Below, piece after piece: positions 51,159 through 60,111 of a DNA stretch of 64,000 nt. Under the pieces are notes generated by a model. The model ran no database searches. It was not told the origin of the DNA and was given only the letters and a program-made list of their open reading frames with translations. The DNA comes from Nonomuraea pusilla (GTDB lineage: Bacteria > Actinomycetota > Actinomycetes > Streptosporangiales > Streptosporangiaceae), in the NCBI RefSeq assembly GCF_900109355.1, contig NZ_FOBF01000013.1, positions 124,001-188,000 of the forward strand. Direction: 5' to 3'. The translations under genes and the position numbers were made by a program. Numbering within the stretch: position 1 is the stretch's first letter; every line of letters begins with the position of its first letter.

Positions 51159-53189
51159 CTACCCGGCGAGGGACACCCCGGCAGGAAGCCCCGTGACCTG
51201 CGCCTTGCCCGACCCGTCGACCGTCACCTCCACCGGCTCCCCGGCCACCCGCAGCCCCCGCACCGCCAGCGCGCCCAGGGGGGCGCCGGGCAGCGGGCGG
51301 AGCGCCGCCCGGCCCTCCGGGACGTCCGGGTACAGCCCGACGAGGGCGTGGACGATCGCGACGGCCGCCGCCGCCGACCACGCCTGGGGACGGCAGGCCG
51401 CCGGGTACGGCACCGCCTGCCCCATCAGCGCGCGGTCGTCGCCCGCGTGGAGCTCGGGCAGGCGGTAGCCGAAGGTCTCGGCGGCGGACAGCAGGCCCCG
51501 GGCGAGGTCGGCGGCCAGGTCACCGTGCCCCGAGCGGGCCAGCCCCGAGATCACGATGGCGGTGTCGTGGGTCCAGACCGAGCCGCAGTGGTAGGAGAGC
51601 GGGCTGAACCCGGCGTCGGAGCTGGACATCGTCCGCAGGCCGAAGGCTCCGGACATGGCCGGATCCTTCAGGACCTGGGCGATCCGCAGTTCCTCGTCCC
51701 GGGTCAGGATGCCGGTGCCGAGGAGATGCCCGATGTTGCTGGTCAGCGCGTCCACCGGGCGTTTGTCGCGGTCGAGGGCCAGCGCCGGGTAGCCGCCGTC
51801 CACCCAGAACCGCGCGCGGAACCGCTCCGCCAGCCCGGCCGCGTGGTCGCGCCACCGCTCGGCGCCCGGCCTGCCGTACGCCTCCAGCAGCGCCGCCCCC
51901 GCCATGGCCGCCTCGTACGCGTAGCCCTGCACCTCGACCAGGGCGATGGGCGGCTCGGCGCGGGCGCCGTCGCGGAAGCGCACGGCGTCGCCCGAGTCCT
52001 TCCAGCCCTGGTTGGCCAGGCCGCGCCCGCTCGTGTCGATGTATTCGAGGAAGCCGTCGCCGTCGGCGTCGCCGTGCTCGGCGAGCCAGCCGAGCGCCGC
52101 CTCCAGGGTGGGCAGCAGGGCGGCCACCTCGGCCTCCGGCAGGCCCCAGCGCCAGGCGTCGTGCAGCAGGGCGATCCAGAGGGGGGTGGCGTCGATGGTG
52201 CCGTAGTAGGCGGACGGGAGGCGCAGCCCGTTGCCCTCGACGGCGAACTCGTGGCGGCGCAGCTCGTGCATGATCTTGCCGGGGGCCTCGCCCGAGTGGG
52301 GGTCCACCTTGTCCCCCTGGCGGCGGGCCAGGGCGCGCAGGGTGCCGGCGGCCAGCCCGGTGCCCAGCGGCAGCAGCATGCGGGCGGCCCAGATGCTGTC
52401 GCGGCCGAAGAGCGTCAGGAACCAGGGGACGCCCGCGCCGAGGAACGTGTCGCCCGGCGCGGCGGTCTCGGTGAGCCGCAGCGACTCCAGGTCGTCGAGG
52501 GACTGGCGGGTCAGGCGCACCAGCCGGGCGTCGTCCGCCTCGATCTCCGGCCTGCTCCACTCCCTGGGGCCCGGCGGCGCGGCGACCACCGCCTCCGGGT
52601 CCTCCACGGACGCTCCCCACCGCAGCGTCACCCGCTCGCCCGGCGCGACCGTGACGTCCCACCGCAGGCCCGCCCCGCTCACCTCGGCGTCGGACCGGAC
52701 GGTGACGCGGGTGCCGCCGGAGTGCCAGGCCGGCGTGCCGCCGGCGACCACGGGGGGAAGGGGCTCGGCGGCGCCGCCCGACTTCACCACCTCGATGGGG
52801 GCGAGGTCGCAGCTCAGCGCGAGGGTGACCGTGCAGGCGACGGGGTCGGCGGCGGTGGACGCCAGGGTGATCTCCTCGTCCATGGCGCCCGGGGTGATCC
52901 GGCGGACGCGGTCGATCCTGACCGTGGGGTCGGGGCTGCGGTCGCCGAGCCAGCGGGCCAGCGAGACGAAGCGGGAGACCCCAGGGCCGGGTACGGCGTG
53001 GCCGATCGGCTCCGCCTCGCGGCCGTCGACCAGCAGCCGCGCTTCGGAGAGCACCCGGGCGTCGGCGTGGAAGAGCCCCTGCACCCCGGCCGGCCTGATC
53101 TGGCCGTCGGCGCCGCTGAGCGCGGTCGTCGGCGCCAGGACGGTGCTGACGAGGTCGTGCAGCAGCGGTTGCAGCCTGTGGTCGTGCAC
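51159..53189 (-). CDS. Glycogen-debranching-type glycoside hydrolase (GDE_N_bis family)
   Basis: The 676-residue protein has an N-terminal beta-sandwich (about 1-230: GVQGLFHADARVLSEARLLV) followed by an (alpha/alpha)6 barrel. The barrel carries WFLTLFGRDSIWAARMLLP, LPSAYYGTIDATPLWIALLH and NQGWKDSGDAVRF, with acid residues typical of amylo-alpha-1,6-glucosidase-like enzymes. There is no signal peptide. It is divergent from the LacI-ABC operon and probably trims the imported alpha-glucan or similar oligosaccharides. Confidence 0.88.
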   Translation of the reverse strand: MHDHRLQPLLHDLVSTVLAPTTALSGADGQIRPAGVQGLFHADARVLSEARLLVDGREAEPIGHAVPGPGVSRFVSLARWLGDRSPDPTVRIDRVRRITPGAMDEEITLASTAADPVACTVTLALSCDLAPIEVVKSGGAAEPLPPVVAGGTPAWHSGGTRVTVRSDAEVSGAGLRWDVTVAPGERVTLRWGASVEDPEAVVAAPPGPREWSRPEIEADDARLVRLTRQSLDDLESLRLTETAAPGDTFLGAGVPWFLTLFGRDSIWAARMLLPLGTGLAAGTLRALARRQGDKVDPHSGEAPGKIMHELRRHEFAVEGNGLRLPSAYYGTIDATPLWIALLHDAWRWGLPEAEVAALLPTLEAALGWLAEHGDADGDGFLEYIDTSGRGLANQGWKDSGDAVRFRDGARAEPPIALVEVQGYAYEAAMAGAALLEAYGRPGAERWRDHAAGLAERFRARFWVDGGYPALALDRDKRPVDALTSNIGHLLGTGILTRDEELRIAQVLKDPAMSGAFGLRTMSSSDAGFSPLSYHCGSVWTHDTAIVISGLARSGHGDLAADLARGLLSAAETFGYRLPELHAGDDRALMGQAVPYPAACRPQAWSAAAAVAIVHALVGLYPDVPEGRAALRPLPGAPLGALAVRGLRVAGEPVEVTVDGSGKAQVTGLPAGVSLAG

Positions 53190-53201
53190 GGTGATGCCCC
53201 C

Positions 53202-53260
53202 TTGACACTCCGTTTACTTGAACGATCTAATCCTGTCACACGTCATTTGGATCGATCAAA
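53202..53260. promoter_or_regulatory. Promoter and LacI-type operator of the third importer operon
   Basis: TTGACA (53202-53207) and TCTAAT (53226-53231) are 18 bases apart, driving the plus-strand LacI gene. TTGAACGATC (53218-53227) and GATCGATCAA (53250-53259) form an inverted repeat with one mismatch. The right arm is a partial dyad TTTGGATCGATCAAA with a central CG. Confidence 0.65.
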
Positions 53261-53278
53261 CTCTCAGAAAGGTCACAT

Positions 53279-54265
53279 ATGGCGGCAAAGGTGACGATCG
53301 CCGACGTGGCGCGGTACGCCAACGTGTCGCGCCAGACGGTGTCGAACGTCCTCAACTCCCCCGAAGTGGTCAAGGAGGAGACACGGCAGCGCGTGCTCGC
53401 GGCCGTGAACGCCCTCGGCTACCGGGTGAGCGCCGCCGCCAGGCAGATGCGCACGGGCCGCTCGCGGCTGCTGGCCGTGCGGATCGAGACGACGCAGGAC
53501 GGCATGAACGTCTTCGACCGCTTCCTGCACGGACTCACGGAGTCGGCGGCCAGGTCCGACTACCGCGTGCTGCTCTACACGGCCACCGACGACCGATCCG
53601 AGATCGACACGATCGACCAGCTCCTGGGCGAGTTCGAGCCCGACGGGTTCGTGCTGACCAGCACCCACCACGGTGACGCGCGGGCCTCCTGGCTGGCCGA
53701 GCGCGACCTGCCGTTCGTCACCTTCGGCCGCCCGTGGGGCGCGTCGGAGGCCGGCCACCCGTGGGTGGACGTGGACGGCGCCGCCGGCACCGAGGCGGCC
53801 ACCCGCCACCTGCTCGGCGACGGGCACCGCCGGATCGGCTTCATCGGCTGGGAGGCCGGCTCCGGCGTCGGCGACGACCGCAGGGCCGGCTGGTCCAGGG
53901 CGCTGGCCGCCGAAGGGCTCGACACCGCCCTCACCCTCGAGACGGACGGGTCGCCGGACCAGGGGCGGGCCGCCGCGCAGGAGCTGGTGGAGCGCGGGGC
54001 CACGGCCCTGGTCTGCGTCAGCGACTCCGTGGCCCTCGGCGCCCTGCAGGTCACGCCGGCCGTCGTCGGGTTCGACGACACCCCGGTGGCCGCCGCCATC
54101 GGGCTCACCAGCCTCGGCCAGCCCCTCGCCGAGGCCGCGGCACGCTGCGTGGAGCTGCTGACCGACCGCCTCTCGGGCAGGCCCACCGCGCCGCACGTGC
54201 TGCTCAGTCCCACCTTGGTCACCCGTAAGCCCACTCTGGCCATCCGAAAGGACCCCCGATCATGA
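53279..54265 (+). CDS. LacI-family regulator of the third sugar importer
   Basis: The 328-residue protein has a LacI HTH (VTIADVARYANVSRQTVSNV, LNSPEVVKEETRQRV) and a sensor core (RLLAVRIETTQDGMNVFDRF, DGHRRIGFIGW, AVVGFDDTPVAAAIG). Its stop overlaps the binding-protein start by ATGA, so it is made with the importer. The palindromes upstream suggest control of itself and of the divergent glycosidase. Confidence 0.95.
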   Translation: MAAKVTIADVARYANVSRQTVSNVLNSPEVVKEETRQRVLAAVNALGYRVSAAARQMRTGRSRLLAVRIETTQDGMNVFDRFLHGLTESAARSDYRVLLYTATDDRSEIDTIDQLLGEFEPDGFVLTSTHHGDARASWLAERDLPFVTFGRPWGASEAGHPWVDVDGAAGTEAATRHLLGDGHRRIGFIGWEAGSGVGDDRRAGWSRALAAEGLDTALTLETDGSPDQGRAAAQELVERGATALVCVSDSVALGALQVTPAVVGFDDTPVAAAIGLTSLGQPLAEAAARCVELLTDRLSGRPTAPHVLLSPTLVTRKPTLAIRKDPRS

Positions 54266-55485
54266 AAAGCCTCGCGTTCCCCGCGGCGGCAGCCGTCCTG
54301 CTGTCCGTCACCGCCTGCGGCAGCGGCTTCGACGACCAGCAGGCCGCGCCGCGGCAGCAGAGCAGCGGCCCGGCCGCGCTCCAGGTCCTGATGGCCTCGT
54401 CCGGCGACGCCGAGACGAGCGCGGTCAAGCAGGCGGCCGAGGCGTGGGCCAAGGCGAGCGGCAACACCGCCACCGTCACCCCGGCGCAGGACATCCACCA
54501 GCAGCTCGGGCAGGCGCTGGCGGGCAGCAACCCGCCGGACGTGTTCTACGTCGACGCCTCGCGCTTCGCCGACTACGCCAGCGTCGGCGCCCTGGAGCCG
54601 TACGCCGACAAGATCTCCGACAGCCAGGACTTCTACCCGAAGCTGCGCGAGACGTTCACCTACGACGGCAGGTTCTACTGCGCGCCGAAGGACTTCTCCA
54701 CGCTCGCGCTGATCGTCAACGACGACCTGTGGAAGAAGAACGGGCTCACCGACGACGACATCCCCACGACGTGGGACGAGCTCAGCGCCGTCACCAAGAA
54801 GATCAAGGGCGTGACGCCGCTGACGTTCAGCGACACGCGGGACCGCGTCGGCGTCTTCATGGTCCAGGCCGGCGGCTGGATCACCAGCGCCGACGGCAGG
54901 CAGGCCACCGGCGACAGCCCCGAGAACCTCCAGGCCCTCCAGTACGTCAAGGGCCTCCTGGCCGGCAAGCAGGCCCAGTTCGCCAAGGCGCTCGACGCCG
55001 GCTGGGGCGGCGAGGCGTTCGGCAAGGAGAAGGCCGCGATGACGATCGAGGGCAACTGGATCAAGGGCGCGATGAAGGCCGACTACCCCGGCGTGACGTT
55101 CTCCGTCCACGAGCTGCCCGCGGGCCCCAAGGGCAAGGGCACGCTGTCGTTCAGCAACTGCTGGGGCATCGCCGCCAAGTCGAAGAACAAGGCCGCGGCC
55201 ATCAGCTTCGTCGAGGCGATGACCAAGACCGACCAGCAGCTCGCCTTCGCCAGGGCCTTCGGCGTCATGCCCTCCCGCCAGTCGGCCAAGGACGCCTACC
55301 TCAAGGAGTTCCCCACCGACGCCGCCTTCGTCAACGGCGCCGACCACGCCCAGGGCCCGGTGAACGCCCCCAAGATGGACAGCGTCCTCGCCGACTTCGA
55401 CGCCGGGCTCCAGCAGCTGGCCACGCAGGATCCGCAGAAGATCCTGGCCAGGCTGCAGAAGAACACCGAGAGCGCGCTCGGCTGA
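54262..55485 (+). CDS. Sugar ABC transporter binding lipoprotein (third system)
   Basis: The 407-residue protein has a lipobox (LLSVTAC) and a family-1 binding fold (PPDVFYVDASRFADYASVGA, YCAPKDFSTLALIVNDDLW, GEAFGKEKAAMTIEGNWIKG). The family is closest to maltose/oligosaccharide-type CUT1 receptors, in line with the adjacent debranching-type glycosidase. Confidence 0.93.
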   Translation: MKSLAFPAAAAVLLSVTACGSGFDDQQAAPRQQSSGPAALQVLMASSGDAETSAVKQAAEAWAKASGNTATVTPAQDIHQQLGQALAGSNPPDVFYVDASRFADYASVGALEPYADKISDSQDFYPKLRETFTYDGRFYCAPKDFSTLALIVNDDLWKKNGLTDDDIPTTWDELSAVTKKIKGVTPLTFSDTRDRVGVFMVQAGGWITSADGRQATGDSPENLQALQYVKGLLAGKQAQFAKALDAGWGGEAFGKEKAAMTIEGNWIKGAMKADYPGVTFSVHELPAGPKGKGTLSFSNCWGIAAKSKNKAAAISFVEAMTKTDQQLAFARAFGVMPSRQSAKDAYLKEFPTDAAFVNGADHAQGPVNAPKMDSVLADFDAGLQQLATQDPQKILARLQKNTESALG

Positions 55486-55489
55486 CGTC

Positions 55490-56473
55490 ATGCGCAGCCG
55501 TACCAGGGAGAACCTCGCGGGGTGGCTGTTCGTGGCGCCGGTGGTGGTGATCCTCGGGCTGTTCATGCTGCTGCCCATCCTGATGGCGCTCTGGGTGAGC
55601 CTCACGGGATGGAACGGCCAGGGCAGCCCGTTCCGCGCCGGCGTGCCGTTCGTGGGCGGGGACAACTACGCCCGCCTGTTCACCGAGGACGGGCTGGCCC
55701 GCGAGGACTTCATGACCAGCATCCGCAACAACGTCTACTACGTCGCCGTGGTCGTGCCACTGCAGACGGCGCTCGCGCTCTTCCTCGCGCTGGTGGTGAA
55801 CAAGCGCAGGACGTTCTTCCGCACCGCCTTCTACTTCCCGTCGGTGACGAGCTCCGTCGCGATCAGCGTGGTGTTCCTGTTCATCTTCAGCAACTCGGGG
55901 GCGGTCAACCAGCTCCTGGCCCTCGCCGGGGTGGACGGCCCGAAGTGGTTCTCCGACCCGCGCGGGGTGATCCAGCTGCTCGTCGGCGATCCGCCCGCCG
56001 CGCTCACCGAGCACGGCGTGCTGGGCCTGACCTGGTGGGACTGGCTGTCCGGGCCGAGCGTGGCGATGTGCGCCATCATCGCGCTCGTGGTCTGGACGAC
56101 GTCGGGGACGTTCATGCTGATGTTCCTCGCGGCGCTGCAGAACATCCCGAAGGCGCTCGACGAGGCGGCCATGATCGACGGCGCCACCCGGTGGCAGCGC
56201 TTCTCGCGGGTGACGCTGCCGATGCTCAAGCCGACCATGTTCCTGGTGCTGACGCTGGGGCTGATCGGCACCTGGCAGGTCTTCGACCAGATCTACGTGA
56301 TGAGTCAGGGCAACCCTGCCAAGACCACGCTGACACCGGCGTTCCTGTCGTACCGGACGGCGTTCCGGGACTTCGACTACGGCATGGGCACGGCGATCTC
56401 GTTCGTCCTGTTCCTGATCATCGTGCTGATGACGCTGTTCCAGCGGTGGGTCATGAGGGAGCGGAAGGCATGA
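55490..56473 (+). CDS. Sugar ABC transporter permease (third system, MalF type)
   Basis: The 327-residue protein has six hydrophobic segments, an extended periplasmic loop after helix 3 (GVDGPKWFSDPRGVIQLLVG) and the EAA loop DEAAMIDGATRWQRFSRVTL. It begins four bases after the binding-protein stop and overlaps the partner permease by ATGA. Confidence 0.93.
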   Translation: MRSRTRENLAGWLFVAPVVVILGLFMLLPILMALWVSLTGWNGQGSPFRAGVPFVGGDNYARLFTEDGLAREDFMTSIRNNVYYVAVVVPLQTALALFLALVVNKRRTFFRTAFYFPSVTSSVAISVVFLFIFSNSGAVNQLLALAGVDGPKWFSDPRGVIQLLVGDPPAALTEHGVLGLTWWDWLSGPSVAMCAIIALVVWTTSGTFMLMFLAALQNIPKALDEAAMIDGATRWQRFSRVTLPMLKPTMFLVLTLGLIGTWQVFDQIYVMSQGNPAKTTLTPAFLSYRTAFRDFDYGMGTAISFVLFLIIVLMTLFQRWVMRERKA

Positions 56474-57276
56474 GGCGGATCGTCCTGATCGTCTTCTCGG
56501 TCGTCTTCATCTACCCGTTCGTCATCCAGATCGCGAACGCCTTCAAGACCGACCCCGACGCCGCCGCCAACCCGCTGTCGCCCATCCCGCACCCGGCGAC
56601 GCTGTCGGCCTTCGAGCGGGTGTTCATGGACACCGGCATGCCGGTCTGGCTGGCGAACTCGCTGCTGGTCACGGTGGTCGTGACGCTCGGGCGGGTGCTG
56701 CTGGACTCGATGGCGGGGTACGCGCTGGCCCGGCTGCGCTTCCGGGGGCGGGCCGGGCTGTTCGCCACGGTGATCGCGGTGATGGCGGTGCCGGGAGTCG
56801 TCCTCTTTATCCCGAAATTTCTGGTCTTGAACCAATTGCAGATCTACAACTCGTACCTCGCGCTGATCCTCCCGCTCATCGCCGACGCCGCCGGCGTCTT
56901 CATCATGAAGCAGTTCTTCGAGTCGGTCCCGCCCGGCGTCGAGGAGGCGGCCCGCATCGACGGCGCGGGAACGTTCCGCGTGTTCTGGTCGGTGGTGCTC
57001 CCGATGTCCCGGCCGGCGCTGATCACCCTGACGATCCTGTCGTTCCAGGGCTCGTGGAACGAGTTCCCCCACACCCTGGTCGCCGTCCAGGACCCGTCGC
57101 TGTTCACGCTCCCGCGCGGCCTCGCCGACCTGGTCAGCGGCTCCCTCGGCGGCGGGACCCAGTTCCCGCTGAAGCTGGGCGCCGCGCTCCTGGCCACGAT
57201 CCCGGTCGCGCTGATCTTCATGGTGTTCCAGCGGCACTTCATCCGCGACCCCAACCAGGGCGCGGAGAAGGGCTGA
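56470..57276 (+). CDS. Sugar ABC transporter permease (third system, MalG type)
   Basis: The 268-residue protein has six hydrophobic segments and the EAA loop VEEAARIDGAGTFRVFWSVV. A short AT-rich run near 56810-56840 (CTTTATCCCGAAATTT) is unusual for this gene. The operon has no ATPase and ends with a strong terminator 14 bases later. Confidence 0.93.
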   Translation: MRRIVLIVFSVVFIYPFVIQIANAFKTDPDAAANPLSPIPHPATLSAFERVFMDTGMPVWLANSLLVTVVVTLGRVLLDSMAGYALARLRFRGRAGLFATVIAVMAVPGVVLFIPKFLVLNQLQIYNSYLALILPLIADAAGVFIMKQFFESVPPGVEEAARIDGAGTFRVFWSVVLPMSRPALITLTILSFQGSWNEFPHTLVAVQDPSLFTLPRGLADLVSGSLGGGTQFPLKLGAALLATIPVALIFMVFQRHFIRDPNQGAEKG

Positions 57277-57289
57277 CCGGCCACCGGGC

Positions 57290-57318
57290 GAGGCCGGCGA
57301 GCCACTCTCGCCGGCCTC
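57290..57318 (+). terminator. Perfect 12-bp terminator of the third importer operon
   Basis: GAGGCCGGCGAG (57290-57301) pairs perfectly with CTCGCCGGCCTC (57307-57318) over a five-base loop. Confidence 0.9.
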
Positions 57319-57405
57319 CCGCGTGAGCTCCGCCCTCCCGCGTGAGGGCGGGCCCCGCGTGAGCACGGGCCCCGCGTGAGCGCGGGCCTTCGCGTGAGCG
57401 CGGGC
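57319..57405. repeat. Array of five short hairpin repeats (CCCGCGTGAGCGCGGG type)
   Basis: About five imperfect 16-20-base units repeat. The best units form a six-pair stem with TGAG loop. They lie between the importer terminator and a pseudogene and code for nothing. Confidence 0.85.
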
Positions 57406-57411
57406 GGCGTC

Positions 57412-58185
57412 TCAGCGGGCCAGGCGGCGGACCAGGCGGGAGGCGGCCGCGATCCCCGCCGCCGCGGCCCCGAGCAGGGCGGCGTCGTCGGCACCCCGTT
57501 CGTCGGAACGGCCCGGATGCGGGTGAAGGTCTCGCCCCAGGAGCCACAGCGCGGGCTGCACCGCCGCGGAGTCGTCGCCGCGGCGGGCGCGCAGTTCCCC
57601 GGTGAGCTGCCCCGGCGTGCCGGCCGCCCGTGCGCGTCCCCGGCGCATCAGCGCGACCCGGTCGCCGTACTGCTCGGCCTCCTCCATGTGGTCGGTGGTG
57701 AACAATCCCGGTGGCGGCGCGTACCGCCTGGATGTGCTCCCACACGCCGGCGCGGGCGATGGGGTCGGGCCCGATCGTGGGCTCGTCCGAGATGAGCAGC
57801 CTGGGCGCGCTGACCAGCGCCTGGGCCAGTTCGAGGCGGCGGACCACGCCGCCGGAGAACGTCTCGGCCGGCCGGTCGGCGGCCCCGGCGAGGCCGACCG
57901 CCTCCATCGTCTGGGCGACCCGGGCCGCGCGCTCGCGCCGGGGGACGTCGAAGACGCGCGCGAACAGCGAGACTTTCTCGCGCCCGGTGAGGCGGCCGTC
58001 GGCGGACAGCTGCTGCGGGACGCGGCCGAGCAGGCGGCGCACGGCCATCGGGTCCGCCGCAGCCCGGCGCACCGGTCCCGCGGCCGAGCAGGCGGCGCAC
58101 GGCCATCGGGTCCGCCGCGGCCCGGCGCACCGGTCGTGGGACGGCTTCCGGTCGGGCCTGCCGTCACGGGCCGGCGCGGCGTCAT
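57412..58185 (-). pseudogene. DrrA-type ABC-2 exporter ATPase, degraded
   Basis: Recognisable pieces in order are ADPMAVRRLLGR, VPQQLSADGRLTGREKVSLF, the signature ETFSGGVVRRLELAQAL and Walker B LLISDEPTIGPDP. After a frameshift near 57700 comes FTTDHMEEAEQYGDRVALM with the C-terminus. The Walker A segment is missing. In its place is a 58-bp tandem duplication that also breaks the frame. The ATG at 58185 overlaps the MarR stop. No DrrB-type membrane partner remains. Confidence 0.85.
58021..58136. repeat. 58-bp tandem duplication in the ATPase pseudogene
   Basis: Copies at 58021-58078 and 58079-58136 differ at very few positions. Since 58 is not a multiple of three the duplication shifts the frame. 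Confidence 0.9.
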
Positions 58186-58639
58186 GGCGCGGCCTCCTCC
58201 CGCAGGCTGTCGGCGAGTCCGCGCAGCGCGGGGACGGCGGCGGCGAGCGCCTGTCTGTCGGCCTCGCCGAGCCCCGGCGACGTGCGCGCGCACCAGCACG
58301 GCCCGGCGTTCGCACCAGCACGGCCCGGCGTTCGCACCAGCGCGGCCCGGCGTTCGCGCCAGTCGCGCAGCCGCGCCTCGCCCTGCAGGGTGAGCGGGAG
58401 CCGCGCGGACCGGCGGTCGTCGCGGCCGGGCTCGCGCCGCAGCAGCCCGGCGGCGGTGAGCTGCTTCACCAGGGTGGACACGGAGTTCCCCGCCAGGTAC
58501 AGCCCCTTGGCGGCGGCCGAGACGCCGATGCCCGGGGTGGAGGCGACCAGGCGCAGGAGCTCCACCTGGGCACCGCGCAGCGGGGGCCGGTCACGCCGCG
58601 CCGCGGCCTGCCCCGGACGAGGCGCTGGACGCGGGACAT
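58182..58639 (-). pseudogene. MarR-family regulator, frameshifted with repeat insert
   Basis: The winged helix is clear (RGAQVELLRLVASTPGIGVS, LAGNSVSTLVKQLTAAGLLR, DDRRSARLPLTLQGEARL). The likely N-terminus MSRVQRLVRG lies in another frame, implying an indel near 58600-58620. Three 22-bp repeats lengthen the C-terminal region. It formerly preceded the ABC exporter ATPase with an ATGA overlap. It might still be translated from an internal start, hence moderate certainty. Confidence 0.7.
58290..58355. repeat. Three 22-bp tandem repeats in the MarR gene
   Basis: Units GCACCAGCACGGCCCGGCG+TTC at 58290-58311, 58312-58333 and 58334-58355 differ by one base. A 22-base unit shifts frame with each copy; three copies restore it. 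Confidence 0.95.
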
Positions 58640-58782
58640 GACGGAGATCAAAGACTCCGGCAATACCAGAAACATCACCTCTGCTGATGACTTGTCTCCG
58701 TACGCACCTCCCCACCTGCCCGGATCCCCGGCGGCACCACAGCGACGATGACGCGCGGGCGCGCCGGGGAGCCCGCGGCGCT

Positions 58783-58823
58783 TTGACACCCGTACGGCTA
58801 ACCGCTATCTATTGGCTAGCCGT
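58783..58823 (+). promoter_or_regulatory. Promoter with PadR operator
   Basis: TTGACA (58783-58788), a 17-base spacer and TATCTA (58806-58811) form a good sigma-70-type promoter. ACGGCTA (58794-58800) and TAGCCGT (58817-58823) are a perfect inverted repeat straddling the -10, thirteen bases from the PadR start. Confidence 0.8.
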
Positions 58824-58835
58824 TAGGGGGGTGGG

Positions 58836-59365
58836 ATGCAGGACGCGGTGCTGGCGATGCTCGCCAAGGAGCCGGCGCACGGGTACCACCTGCGCGTCCG
58901 GCTGAGGCAGAGCCTCGGCCCGCTGGGCGAGTCGATGAACCCCGGCCAGATCTACGTGACCCTGGCCCGGCTGGAGAAGGCCGGGCTGGTGGTCTGCGAA
59001 CGGGCCGAGGGCCTGCCCGAGCGGCCGGAGCGCAAGGTCTACGCGCTGACGCCGGCCGGGCAGCAGCGGGTGGCCGCGTGGCTGGCCGAGGTGGGATGGC
59101 CGAAGCCGGACCTCGCGGAGTTCCATCTCAAGCTCGTCGCCGCCGCCGCGGCCCGCCTCGCCGACCCGGTCGAGCTGGTGGCGGCGCAGCGCCGTGAGCT
59201 GCTGCGCCGCCTGCGCGAGGCGCAGCGGGCGGCGCTGGCCGAGCCCGCGGGGTCGGGCGCCGGTCTGCTGCTGGAAGGGGTCGTGCTGCGGCTGCAGGCG
59301 GACCTGCGCTGGCTGGCGGCCTGCGAGCGGGCCTGGTCCGAGGTCGATCACGAAGTCGAGGGTGG

Positions 59366-59369
<4 letters not shown>
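58836..59369 (+). CDS. PadR-family transcriptional regulator
   Basis: The 177-residue protein has the PadR winged helix (AVLAMLAKEPAHGYHLRVRL, GQIYVTLARLEKAGLVVCER, ERKVYALTPAGQQRVAAWL) and a C-terminal helical Vir_act_alpha-like dimer region. It overlaps the ABC ATPase gene by ATGA, so regulator and transporter are co-translated. The dyad over its promoter indicates autorepression relieved by a toxic ligand. Confidence 0.94.
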
Positions 59370-60106
<737 letters not shown>

Positions 60107-60111
60107 ACGTC

